Positions 1 through 8,169 of a stretch of DNA of 64,000 nucleotides are shown one piece after another. The DNA comes from Chitinophagales bacterium. GTDB lineage: Bacteria; Bacteroidota; Bacteroidia; Chitinophagales; JADIYW01. A model generated the notes under the pieces. That model saw nothing but the letters and a program-made list of their open reading frames with translations, searched no databases and was not told the DNA's origin. The position numbers were made by a program, and so were the translations under genes. Where the stretch lies: contig JAMLHI010000004.1 in NCBI GenBank assembly GCA_023957235.1, forward strand, positions 139,422 to 203,421, in the 5' to 3' direction. Each line of letters starts with the position of its first letter. Within the stretch, counting starts at the first letter, position 1.

Positions 1-398
1 TTGGAATGAGAACTTCCATAAGCTTCTAATGTGATAGATTGAATGAAAAATAAGATTAGAAAAAGCCATGTGATTTTTACTCGATCTTGTCTTACATATC
101 CTAAAAATGCTAAAATCACTAAAGATATATCAATAATGGTTGCCCAAAATGGATGATTAATGATATAGTTAGGAATTCCAGTTGCTAAAAACAGCCAAAA
201 AGTATTGTCAAGTTCTGGATTGAATAGCGGAGCACCCGTCAAAAACATTAAAAATTTCCCACCATACCACCTATATGCCATGGTGAGAATGAGTGTCAAA
301 TAAACCAGTCTTCCAAGAAAGTCGGAATCTTTAGGATTCTCTGGAGTAATCCAATATGAGGGTTTCTTCGCCTGTAGGAACCAGTTTTTGATGATCAT
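1..398 (-). CDS. Partial polytopic membrane protein (C-terminus beyond window edge)
   Basis: This reading frame stays open for 132 codons from an ATG at 396-398 to the left edge and carries no stop. The translation begins MIIKNWFLQAKKPSYW and continues into several hydrophobic stretches, for example around TFWLFLATGIP and TWLFLILFFIQ, which are typical of an inner-membrane protein. The start lies inside the 3' end of the preceding gene in another frame, an overlap of about 68 bp, which suggests translational coupling in one operon. The family was not identified; an HTTM-like membrane protein is one possibility. The start codon is inferred. Confidence 0.6.
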   Translation of the reverse strand, partial: MIIKNWFLQAKKPSYWITPENPKDSDFLGRLVYLTLILTMAYRWYGGKFLMFLTGAPLFNPELDNTFWLFLATGIPNYIINHPFWATIIDISLVILAFLGYVRQDRVKITWLFLILFFIQSITLEAYGSSHS

Positions 399-879
399 AA
401 CGGAAAGATTTTTGAATGATTTTTAATGAATTGACAGTCTGGTTAGTGCTGTTTCCTATATAATCCGCTATCCATGCAGGATATTTTTGAATTTGGATAT
501 CAGAAGGAACTATCCTATAAAAGAAAGTCTTTTGAAGTACTGTTGTAGGCTCACCAAATCTCTGTAACCATGCATTCTCTGCCCAGATATTGTGATTTAT
601 ACATCTGTAATATAGTCGAGTTGTATTCAGCATAGTTTCTTCCTGCCAAATAGAAAGGACAGAAGAGTAGTTCAGTAGTTCACCATTGACATAATAGTGC
701 AAAACTTTAGCATCGGTAGGAGCTTTGGTTCTTTGGGCATACATTTCATAAGGAAAAAAAGGAAAGTTTAAAATCCTCTTATAAGTGAAAAATGCTTGAC
801 CCAAACAAAAGAGAACTATCCCCCAAAATAGTATTTTAGAAGTCCTCCATAATTTTGAAATGTATAATTTTTCTAACAT
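331..879 (-). CDS. Hypothetical protein with one N-terminal membrane segment
   Basis: The 182-residue protein has one hydrophobic segment near residues 16-34 (KILFWGIVLFCLGQAFF) and then a soluble, aromatic-rich region of about 145 residues. It is therefore probably anchored with the soluble part outside the cytoplasm. No known domain was recognised. The ATG overlaps the stop codon of the upstream gene by one base (TAATG), and its own 3' end overlaps the next membrane-protein gene, so all three genes are probably one minus-strand operon. The function is unknown. Confidence 0.7.
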   Translation of the reverse strand: MLEKLYISKLWRTSKILFWGIVLFCLGQAFFTYKRILNFPFFPYEMYAQRTKAPTDAKVLHYYVNGELLNYSSVLSIWQEETMLNTTRLYYRCINHNIWAENAWLQRFGEPTTVLQKTFFYRIVPSDIQIQKYPAWIADYIGNSTNQTVNSLKIIQKSFRYDHQKLVPTGEETLILDYSRES

Positions 880-1370
880 TAAAATATTTCTTTAAAAAAA
901 TAAAAGGCAATTATTGTTGTTACTATCAATTTCATACCTAGACCTAAGAAAAAACCTATAAACGAACCCATACCAGATTTGAAAGCAACTTGTAAATTTT
1001 GTCCTGAAATTAATTCTCCTACAATAGCTCCTAGTATTGGTCCTACAATCACAGACATAAATCCCATAAAAGGAGTAAGGATAAAAATTCCTATCAACAT
1101 ACCAATGACACTCCCTCTTACTCCTGCTTTTGTTCCCCCAAATTTATGGGTTCCCCATATCGCTACAAAGTTGTCGAGGATAGTCACTAAGATACAAGAT
1201 ATTCCTAATGCAACCAAGATATAAGTAGGATATTTTATGTTAGATATTGTAATATGTAATAAGACTAAAGAAAGATAAGCTACAGGTGGACCAGGGAGGG
1301 GCGGTAGAATGCAACTGACATAGCCGATAATCAATAATATGATTCCTAAAGTAATAATAAGTGCATCCAT
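879..1370 (-). CDS. DUF456-family membrane protein
   Basis: The 163-residue protein is almost entirely hydrophobic, with about four membrane segments separated by short glycine-rich loops. The N-terminal run CILPPLPGPPVAYLSL and the later WGTHKFGGTKAGVRGSVIG and FIGFFLGLGMKLI match what I know of the DUF456 family of small inner-membrane proteins. The N-terminal half and the glycine-rich second half are the usual layout of that family. Its function is unknown. It overlaps by one base with the following gene and by 25 bp with the short gene upstream. Confidence 0.75.
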   Translation of the reverse strand: MDALIITLGIILLIIGYVSCILPPLPGPPVAYLSLVLLHITISNIKYPTYILVALGISCILVTILDNFVAIWGTHKFGGTKAGVRGSVIGMLIGIFILTPFMGFMSVIVGPILGAIVGELISGQNLQVAFKSGMGSFIGFFLGLGMKLIVTTIIAFYFFKEIF

Positions 1371-1585
1371 GCTTTTGTATGATTATGATGATTAGATGGG
1401 TGAAATATTTGTTTTTCTTCAAATTTTTCCAGCTCAGAAAATATTGTTTCTAAAAATGTGATTCTAAGATAGGCTATTTGTTCTTTGGCTATATAATTAG
1501 AAAGTGAGTAAGATGTTTTAAAATTTCCGATAAATGGTTTTAAATGAAGTTCAGCAGTCAAAATAAGAGGAGCTTTGTCGTTCAT
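1346..1585 (-). CDS. Small hypothetical protein
   Basis: A 79-residue frame (MNDKAPLILTAELHLK...) lies between the divergent surE gene and the DUF456 gene on the same strand as the latter. The first 55 residues look like a folded mixed alpha/beta protein. The tail is rich in His and Asn and overlaps the DUF456 start by 25 bp. No family was recognised. Placement at the head of the operon and ordinary codon use favour a real gene, but it is short and could be spurious. Confidence 0.45.
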   Translation of the reverse strand: MNDKAPLILTAELHLKPFIGNFKTSYSLSNYIAKEQIAYLRITFLETIFSELEKFEEKQIFHPSNHHNHTKAWMHLLLL

Positions 1586-1664
1586 TTGAAGGTTTTTTTA
1601 TTGGTTTTTAAAATTAAAGTATAGTTTGTTTTGTTGCTCAATTTATCCAATCTATTTTTGAATT

Positions 1665-2441
1665 ATGACAAATGAAAGACCTGTAATATTGGTTACAAAT
1701 GACGATGGGATAATTTCTCCAGGTATCAAAGCATTAGTGGAAGTAGCTTCCGAATTTGGTCAGGTAGTAGTCGTAGCTCCTGATAGTCCTCAGTCTGGGA
1801 TGGGGCATGCTATCACTTTGGAAAATGTTTTGCGAATAGAAAGAGTTCATTTATTTGGTGATGAAATACTTGCTTATCAGTGTAGCGGTACTCCTGTAGA
1901 TTGTGTAAAGATTGCAATTAATAAAATTATTAAGAAAAAGCCAGACTTGTGTCTTTCAGGAATTAATCATGGTTCGAATTCGTCTATTAATGTAATTTAT
2001 TCTGGTACTTTATCTGCTGCAATGGAAGCCTCTATTGATGGAGTGAAAGCGATAGGCTTTTCTTTATTAGATTATTCTTTTGAAGCTGACTTTCAAGGAG
2101 CTCAACATTTTGCCAGACTCATTATTCAACAGATTTTAGAAAATGGATTGCCTAGTGGCTGTCTTTTGAATGTTAATATTCCCAAACTGCCAGTAAATGA
2201 TATCTTAGGCGTAAAAGTCTGTCGGCAAGCTATGGCACAATGGGAAGAGGAATACGATGAAAGAATTGACCCAAGAGGAGGGACGTATTATTGGTTGACA
2301 GGCAAATTTGTCAATTATGATAATGGAGAAGATACTGATGAATGGGCTCTAGCAAATGGTTATGTTTCCATAGTTCCAGTAGAATATGATTTGACAAACC
2401 AACATGGTATAAGATTTTTAAACAAACATTGGAATATTTAA
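1665..2441 (+). CDS. surE: 5'/3'-nucleotidase SurE
   Basis: This is a metal-dependent survival-protein phosphatase that removes phosphate from nucleoside monophosphates in the cytoplasm. The 258-residue protein has the N-terminal metal site ILVTNDDG (Asp13, Asp14), the following SPGI, the segment QSGMGHAIT with a conserved Ser, and GTPVDCVKIA and LCLSGINHGSN, all in the SurE order and at normal length. It is the first gene of a plus-strand cluster with a small membrane-protein gene and lpxB, a grouping I recall from other Bacteroidota. Confidence 0.95.
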   Translation: MTNERPVILVTNDDGIISPGIKALVEVASEFGQVVVVAPDSPQSGMGHAITLENVLRIERVHLFGDEILAYQCSGTPVDCVKIAINKIIKKKPDLCLSGINHGSNSSINVIYSGTLSAAMEASIDGVKAIGFSLLDYSFEADFQGAQHFARLIIQQILENGLPSGCLLNVNIPKLPVNDILGVKVCRQAMAQWEEEYDERIDPRGGTYYWLTGKFVNYDNGEDTDEWALANGYVSIVPVEYDLTNQHGIRFLNKHWNI

Positions 2442-2444
2442 AAT

Positions 2445-2756
2445 ATGGGACAAAATGAATTAAAGTTTTGGCACAAATTAGATAATGCATTTTTTGGGTT
2501 TTTAATAGGATTTTTAATCCCTTTATTGATGTTTTTTATTATTTATTTTAATCAATACAGCCATTATGATTTTTCACATTTTCTAAAAATTTCCACGATG
2601 AAACACACTGCTCCATCTATATTAAAAACGATGGTGTTTCCTAATATGATAGTGTTTTTAATAGGAAATATGACCAAGTTTTTTTTATTTTGTAAAGGGA
2701 TTTTTTATGCCTCATTCTTGATTATCGTTGCCATGTTGCTAATTAAATATTTGTAG
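2445..2756 (+). CDS. Small membrane protein between surE and lpxB
   Basis: The 103-residue protein has about three hydrophobic segments (near residues 15-35, 65-78 and 84-103) and no recognisable catalytic motif. It starts 3 bp after the surE stop and ends one base before the lpxB start, so the three genes are tightly coupled. Its context suggests an envelope role, but that is inference from position only. Confidence 0.75.
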   Translation: MGQNELKFWHKLDNAFFGFLIGFLIPLLMFFIIYFNQYSHYDFSHFLKISTMKHTAPSILKTMVFPNMIVFLIGNMTKFFLFCKGIFYASFLIIVAMLLIKYL

Positions 2757-2757
2757 T

Positions 2758-3824
2758 TTGAAGTATTTTTTTGTTACGGGAGAAGCTTCTGGAGAGATGT
2801 ATGCTGCTCAAGTTGTTCATAGTTTGAGAGCTTTGGATTCTTCTGCTCATTTTTTTGGTAGTGGAGGGAAATATATGCGCAATTCAGGAGTAGAAATTGT
2901 TTTGGATATACGTCAGATGGCCTTTATGGGCTTTGTAGAAGTGTTAAAAAATTTTTTTGAGATTAGAAAAAACTTCAAAAAAATCAAAGAAGCTATTTTA
3001 GAGGTTCGTCCAGATGTAATTGTATTAGTGGATTATGCGGGATTTAACCTGAAAATTGCAAAGTGGGCAAAAAAACTAGGGTTTAAAATTGTTTACTATA
3101 TAGCACCCAAAGTATGGGCATGGAATGAGAAACGGGTAAATTCTTTAAAGAAATATATTGATTTACTGATTGTTATTTTCCCATTTGAAAAAGAATACTT
3201 TGAAAATAGGGGCATTCAAGTTGTCTATGTTGGAAATCCATTAGTTCAACAAATTTCTTCTCAAGTTATCCATGTGCAGAAAAATAAGATTGCCATATTT
3301 CCAGGTAGTAGAAAGCAAGAAATTGAAAGAATTCTACCTGTTATGATAGAAGCCATGTATTTTCATGCTAAGAATAATTTGATAGTTGCTGGCTTGTCAG
3401 ATTTTGGAGAAGATTTTTATCATTCAATTATAAAAGATAGAGCAGAATTAGTCATGGATAATCCTTATTCTGTATTCAATCAATCTAAGCTGGCTATTGT
3501 AACCTCAGGGACGGCATCACTTGAAGCGGCTTTGATGAATATTCCACAGGTAGTATGTTATAAGATGAGTAGGCTGAACTATTGGATAGCTAGATTATTG
3601 ATCAAAGTCAATTATATTTCATTAGTCAATCTGATATTGCAACGACCTATTGTTCCTGAACTTATCCAAGATAATATGAATGCTGTATCTATAAAAAATA
3701 TTTCCATGACTGTAATGGAGGATGAATTTTTAATAAAAGATGCCTATCTTCAACTCCGAAAATTATTAGGAGAAGGCGATGCGTCACATAGAGTCGCATT
3801 GGTCATTCATGATTTTCTGACAAG

Positions 3825-3834
<10 letters not shown>
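2758..3834 (+). CDS. lpxB: Lipid-A-disaccharide synthase LpxB (TTG start)
   Basis: LpxB joins UDP-2,3-diacylglucosamine and 2,3-diacylglucosamine 1-phosphate to form the lipid A disaccharide at the inner membrane. The 358-residue protein begins KYFFVTGEASGEMYA, the classical LpxB N-terminus, followed by DVIVLVDYAGFN, YYIAPKVWAWNEKR, YVGNPLVQ, IAIFPGSRKQEI and VTSGTASLEAAL in family order. The start is TTG, one base after the previous stop; no in-frame ATG gives the conserved N-terminus. The stop codon (3832-3834) lies inside the 5' acceptor and position-10 region of the downstream tRNA-Ala gene. Confidence 0.93.
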
Positions 3835-3898
<64 letters not shown>

Positions 3899-3921
3899 CA
3901 GTAATTAATTTTATATATCAA

Positions 3922-3945
3922 AGGATGGGTCAATAGATTCATCCT
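3922..3945 (+). terminator. Possible weak hairpin terminator after tRNA-Ala
   Basis: AGGATG (3922-3927) pairs with CATCCT (3940-3945) around a 12-nt loop, and a mildly T-rich stretch follows. The stem is short and the T run weak, so function as a terminator for the surE-lpxB-tRNA unit is tentative. Confidence 0.35.
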
Positions 3946-4037
3946 CTGTTATTTAAGAAAGAATGACATTATTACTTTAAAAAAAACGTTAAGCAATAAT
4001 TTATTTTTTGGTGCTATTATTGATATATAAATAGAAT

Positions 4038-4967
4038 ATGACAAAGACATTATATTTTTTTTTGATTGTAGCTTGTTTGAAATTTTCAATAGTTTCAGCT
4101 CAAGAAACTAAGAACAATGAACATATTTCTAAGGAAGATTTGTCACAGTTAAGAGTTTTTAATGATTCTTTGAAAGTATTTAATACAGAGTTGATCAATT
4201 CTCCTACAGAAGTCTTGCGTTCTGCTGCAGCCTATAAATTGATTAAAGTATTTTCAAAAGCCCTGCGTATTCAAGGTTCTTTCGATTATCAGTTTGACTC
4301 ATTAAGTTCAATTTCTATTATGACACCAAGTGATAGTAAATTTAGAATTTTTACTTGGCAGTTAGCCTTTGACAATGGGACTTATCGATATTTCGGTGTA
4401 ATTCAATCCAATGACAAAGTTCCTCAGCTTCAACCTTTGGTGGACTATGGGGATTTTTATGAGTTTCCAGATTCTATTATTGTGGATGCTGACAGATGGA
4501 TAGGTGCTTTTTATTATCAAATTATTCCATTTAAATCTGAAAAATCTACTTTTTATGCATTACTAGGTTGGGATGGTCATAACGCTATTACCAATAGAAA
4601 GTATATTGATATTCTTTGGTTTGATAAAGAGAATAAAGCCAAATTTGGTTATCCATTATTTTTTAGTGGAAAAAGAAAGGGACCTACAAGAGTTATTTTA
4701 GAATATAAGAAAGATGCAGTCTTATCTCTTTCATATTCTCCTCAGGAAAAGATGATTTATTTTGACCACCTTACTTCATTAAGTGGCAACATAGATAATG
4801 GAGCTTATGATTTGGTGCCTGATGGGACGATTGAGAGTTATATTTTATCAAAAGGAAAATGGAAACATATTGATATGTTGCAAAATCAAAGTAGAGAGGG
4901 CATGGGCCCTCCTAACGTAATAAAAGAGCAAACGAAACCATTATACCAGCCGCTACCGAAGCGTTAA
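4038..4967 (+). CDS. Secreted hypothetical protein
   Basis: The 309-residue protein has a Sec signal peptide (LYFFLIVACLKFSIVSAQ, cleavage after the final A-Q region near residues 21-22) and then a mainly beta-rich soluble body. No lipobox, repeats or T9SS sorting tail were seen. I do not recognise the family; the length and the aromatic-rich segments (TWQLAFDNGTYRYFGVIQ, FYALLGWDGH) resemble uncharacterised periplasmic proteins of Bacteroidota. Its 3' end overlaps the convergent RNA methyltransferase gene by 56 bp. Confidence 0.8.
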   Translation: MTKTLYFFLIVACLKFSIVSAQETKNNEHISKEDLSQLRVFNDSLKVFNTELINSPTEVLRSAAAYKLIKVFSKALRIQGSFDYQFDSLSSISIMTPSDSKFRIFTWQLAFDNGTYRYFGVIQSNDKVPQLQPLVDYGDFYEFPDSIIVDADRWIGAFYYQIIPFKSEKSTFYALLGWDGHNAITNRKYIDILWFDKENKAKFGYPLFFSGKRKGPTRVILEYKKDAVLSLSYSPQEKMIYFDHLTSLSGNIDNGAYDLVPDGTIESYILSKGKWKHIDMLQNQSREGMGPPNVIKEQTKPLYQPLPKR

Positions 4968-5646
4968 GAGATTCTGCTTGCCCCAATTTGGGAATCCATA
5001 CTGCTTGTGTTACATAAGGAAGTAATTCGTTGGAAATACCTTTTGCTTCATTGCCTATCAATATCACTCCTGGTTCTTTAAATTCTATCGTTCTAATATC
5101 TTCGCCATTTAATAAGCCCGCATAAACTTTTGTTTGAGGATGATTTTCAAACCAGCTTTTTAATGAATGGTAATGAATTTGAACTCTTGCAATAGACCCC
5201 ATAGTGGCTTGTACAACTTTAGGGTTGTATGCATCTACTGTGTCTTCAGAACACAATATTTTTTCAATACCAAACCAATCTGCTATGCGTATGAGTGTTC
5301 CTAAATTGCCTGGATCTTGGATATTGTCAGTAGCAAGTACCCATCCACTATGAGTTGATTCCTTTTGAAATTTTGGAATGTCAAATATTGCTAAACAACC
5401 AGGAGATTGTTTTAAAGATGAAATTTTATCTAATTCTTCTTCTTTAGCAATTTTTATATTTTGCAAATGGATACCTTCAAATGCTGGCAGCAGCGTTTTT
5501 AAACATACTAAAAGGTTAATTTTAAGTCCGGCATGCATTAAATCCAAAATAATTTTTTGACCTTCGGCAATAAATTGGTTTTCAATAACTCTGTATTTCT
5601 TAATTTTAAGAGCATTTATTTTTTTTATATCCGATTTAGTCAACAT
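4912..5646 (-). CDS. SpoU/TrmH-family RNA 2'-O-ribose methyltransferase
   Basis: This SAM-dependent SPOUT methyltransferase modifies the 2'-OH of a tRNA or rRNA nucleotide. The N-terminal substrate-binding part (VIENQFIAEGQKIILDL) precedes the three SpoU motifs NIQDPGNLGTLIRIA, VILIGNEAKGISNEL and IPKLGQAESLNASVAAGI, which form the knotted SAM site. I chose the ATG at 5644-5646 (MLTKSDIKKINAL), giving 244 residues; an in-frame ATG at 5676 would add ten residues that do not look conserved. The exact RNA target (RlmB-like or another) cannot be told. The start is only 3 bp from the divergent tamL start. Confidence 0.9.
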   Translation of the reverse strand: MLTKSDIKKINALKIKKYRVIENQFIAEGQKIILDLMHAGLKINLLVCLKTLLPAFEGIHLQNIKIAKEEELDKISSLKQSPGCLAIFDIPKFQKESTHSGWVLATDNIQDPGNLGTLIRIADWFGIEKILCSEDTVDAYNPKVVQATMGSIARVQIHYHSLKSWFENHPQTKVYAGLLNGEDIRTIEFKEPGVILIGNEAKGISNELLPYVTQAVWIPKLGQAESLNASVAAGIMVSFALLLR

Positions 5647-5649
5647 TAT

Positions 5650-8097
5650 ATGCATAATAAAATAAAACAGCACCACAAGATATTATACTTTACTGCCTTG
5701 TTGTTTTTAATTAGCTGTAATTCTACTAAAAAATTAAATGAAGGTGAATATTTATTAAAAAGTCAAGCTGTAAAAATTGAATATAATGAAGATTTTGCTG
5801 ATTCTTTGAGGATGTCTAAGTCTGATAAAGTGTTTTTTAGTTCTGAGTTACAGAATATGGCGACACCTGTGCCCAACAAGAAATTTTTATTTGTATTTCA
5901 ACCGAGATTATTTTTTTATAATGTCACCAATAGACCCCAAAAACAAGCTAGAAGGGAATCTAAGGGCAAAACTGCTCAAAGTAAATTTGGTAATTGGTTC
6001 AAAGAAAAATTAGGTGAAGCTCCTGTGCTTTTTGATTCTACAGTACTTAATTCAAACAATGAGAGAATGATTAATTATCTAATTAATCAAGGCTTTTTTA
6101 ATGCTACTGTCAAAAGCGAATACATTTTACAAAAGAAACAAGCAGAGGTCGTTTTTCATGCCTTTCCTTCTAATCGTTTTCTTTTCAATGAAGTAATTTT
6201 TGAGATTGAAGACCCCGAAATTGAAAAGGTTGTCAATCAGAATATGTCCAACTCATTGATTAAGAAAGGTCAACCTTATAGTATAGATGCTTTAAAAGGA
6301 GAGCAAGAACGCCTTGCATTAGTACTCAATAATCATGGATTTTTTTCATTCTCAAAGAATAATATCTTGTATGAAGTAGATACTTCTGGTACGCAATTGG
6401 CAAAAAATGTGTATTTGCAAATTAGTAGAGATGAGGATGACTTGGCTCGTAAGCAATATAGAATTGGTGATGTATCTTTTAATATCAATTATGCCAATAC
6501 CTCTTTAAAAAGGAAAAATTTTGAATTAGATACTCTAAGAAGCTTATATATTTACCATTCTCCTTCAGATGTCAGAGCTGATATAATTGCTCAATCAATT
6601 TTTTACCAACCTGATTCTATTTTTAAAAAAGATGATTATCAAAAGACAATCAATCGTTTGACGGAACTAGGAATATTTAGATTTGTAAATATTAAATATA
6701 AGCCATTGTTGGTGTCTGAAACAGAAGGATATGTCGATACTGATATTGTAGCGGAACTTAGAAAAAGACAATCAGGAAAGATTGAACTCGAAGCCAACAC
6801 AGATGCTAGAGATAAAATTGGTACATATATCAATTTGTCCTATGTCAATAGGAATATTTTTAGAAGGGCTGATAGGCTGGAGTTTAATATCTCTAATGGT
6901 GTCGAATTTTGGTTTTCAAAAATTGAAAAGGAAGGTGAGCGAAATAGTAGAATCAGCTCTGTGAATTTAATGACTAATACCAGACTTTATTTTCCAAAAA
7001 TTTTCCCAGATTTTAAAAAGAAAACAAATAATAATAGATACAAACCGTTGCCTTATCCTAGAAATACATTTATGAATCTTGGATATAATCTCCAAAAGAA
7101 AATTGGATACTACTCTTATGTTGTCAATACATTTAATATTGGCTATGGATATGATATCAGAGGAAGACATGTAAGACATGAAGTTCAACCATTTTCTATG
7201 AGTTTTATTAAACCAAGAAGTGCTTCATTCAATTCCAACTTCAATGAGTTTTTAAATGATAATCCCATTTTTGCTCAGTCATATAGACAACAATTTATCA
7301 TGGGGCAAGAATATACATTCTCCTATAATAATCAGGATATAAATATTGGTAAAGTCAAAAGTTTTTTCTTTTATCGTGGAACTATCAATACTGCTGGAAA
7401 TTTAGTGTATGGAATACAATCTTTGATTAGCAAGAAGCCCGAAAGTGGATATACTTTAAGCAATATTCCTTATGCATCTTTTACTAAATTGGATAATGAT
7501 TTTAGATACTATTTTACTTATGCCAACAAGACAACTCTTGTAGCTAGATTGTTTGCCGGCATTGGTATCCCTTATGGTAACTCTAAGATCATGCCTTTTG
7601 TGAAACAATATGCTGCTGGAGGTCCTCAATCTATGCGCGGATGGAGTTATAGGCAATTGGGGCCAGGTAGCACTGATACATCCAATACTTCTTTAGATTT
7701 GAATACTGGTGACATTCAACTGGAATTTAATTTGGAATACAGATATAGTCTGAGCAAACTGATGAAAATGGCATTGTTTACTGATATTGGTAATGTATGG
7801 TTGATGCATGCAGACAGCACCAAACCTAATGCTGAGTTCAATATAAAAAGATGGGGTCAAGATTTGGCGTGGAGTGCTGGATTTGGATTCAGATTAGATT
7901 TTGGATTGTTTGTCATCCGCTTGGATCATTCTTATAAATTGTATAATCCCAATTTAAGTAAAGGTGTTCGTTGGATTAGTCAATATCCGGGTTATGATGC
8001 ATTAGAAGAGAATAGTAGTGGCAATTGGTCGGCTAGATGGAAGTCGTGGAGAAGTCGCTATGCCAATTTCGTCATTGGTATTGGATATCCTTTCTAA
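5650..8097 (+). CDS. tamL: TamL-type Omp85 outer-membrane lipoprotein
   Basis: The protein starts at the ATG at 5650 (815 residues), because MHNKIKQHHKILYFTALLFLISC forms a lipoprotein signal with the lipobox ending LLFLISC. An upstream in-frame start at 5557 would bury this signal. After the lipid anchor come POTRA-like regions (residues about 130-400) and a C-terminal beta-barrel with QYAAGGPQSMRGWSYRQLG, the conserved RGW of the Omp85 L6 loop, ending in FVIGIGYPF with a terminal aromatic residue. In Bacteroidota this lipoprotein replaces TamA and works with a TamB-like partner in outer-membrane protein assembly. The gene is monocistronic here; its promoter must lie within the divergent methyltransferase gene. 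Confidence 0.85.
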   Translation: MHNKIKQHHKILYFTALLFLISCNSTKKLNEGEYLLKSQAVKIEYNEDFADSLRMSKSDKVFFSSELQNMATPVPNKKFLFVFQPRLFFYNVTNRPQKQARRESKGKTAQSKFGNWFKEKLGEAPVLFDSTVLNSNNERMINYLINQGFFNATVKSEYILQKKQAEVVFHAFPSNRFLFNEVIFEIEDPEIEKVVNQNMSNSLIKKGQPYSIDALKGEQERLALVLNNHGFFSFSKNNILYEVDTSGTQLAKNVYLQISRDEDDLARKQYRIGDVSFNINYANTSLKRKNFELDTLRSLYIYHSPSDVRADIIAQSIFYQPDSIFKKDDYQKTINRLTELGIFRFVNIKYKPLLVSETEGYVDTDIVAELRKRQSGKIELEANTDARDKIGTYINLSYVNRNIFRRADRLEFNISNGVEFWFSKIEKEGERNSRISSVNLMTNTRLYFPKIFPDFKKKTNNNRYKPLPYPRNTFMNLGYNLQKKIGYYSYVVNTFNIGYGYDIRGRHVRHEVQPFSMSFIKPRSASFNSNFNEFLNDNPIFAQSYRQQFIMGQEYTFSYNNQDINIGKVKSFFFYRGTINTAGNLVYGIQSLISKKPESGYTLSNIPYASFTKLDNDFRYYFTYANKTTLVARLFAGIGIPYGNSKIMPFVKQYAAGGPQSMRGWSYRQLGPGSTDTSNTSLDLNTGDIQLEFNLEYRYSLSKLMKMALFTDIGNVWLMHADSTKPNAEFNIKRWGQDLAWSAGFGFRLDFGLFVIRLDHSYKLYNPNLSKGVRWISQYPGYDALEENSSGNWSARWKSWRSRYANFVIGIGYPF

Positions 8098-8169
8098 TTT
8101 TTACAATGATTTTATTCCCAAAAGGAGGACAGAAATGATAGAATTTTCTGACTTCTTTCAGTTCAATAA

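Noticed and set aside
979..1224. Plus-strand frame opposite the DUF456 gene
   Set aside because: It is the antisense shadow of a membrane protein with repetitive composition and has no start signal or family.
5557..5649. Upstream start for the TamL gene
   Set aside because: It would place 31 residues before a clear lipoprotein signal peptide and overlap the divergent methyltransferase gene.
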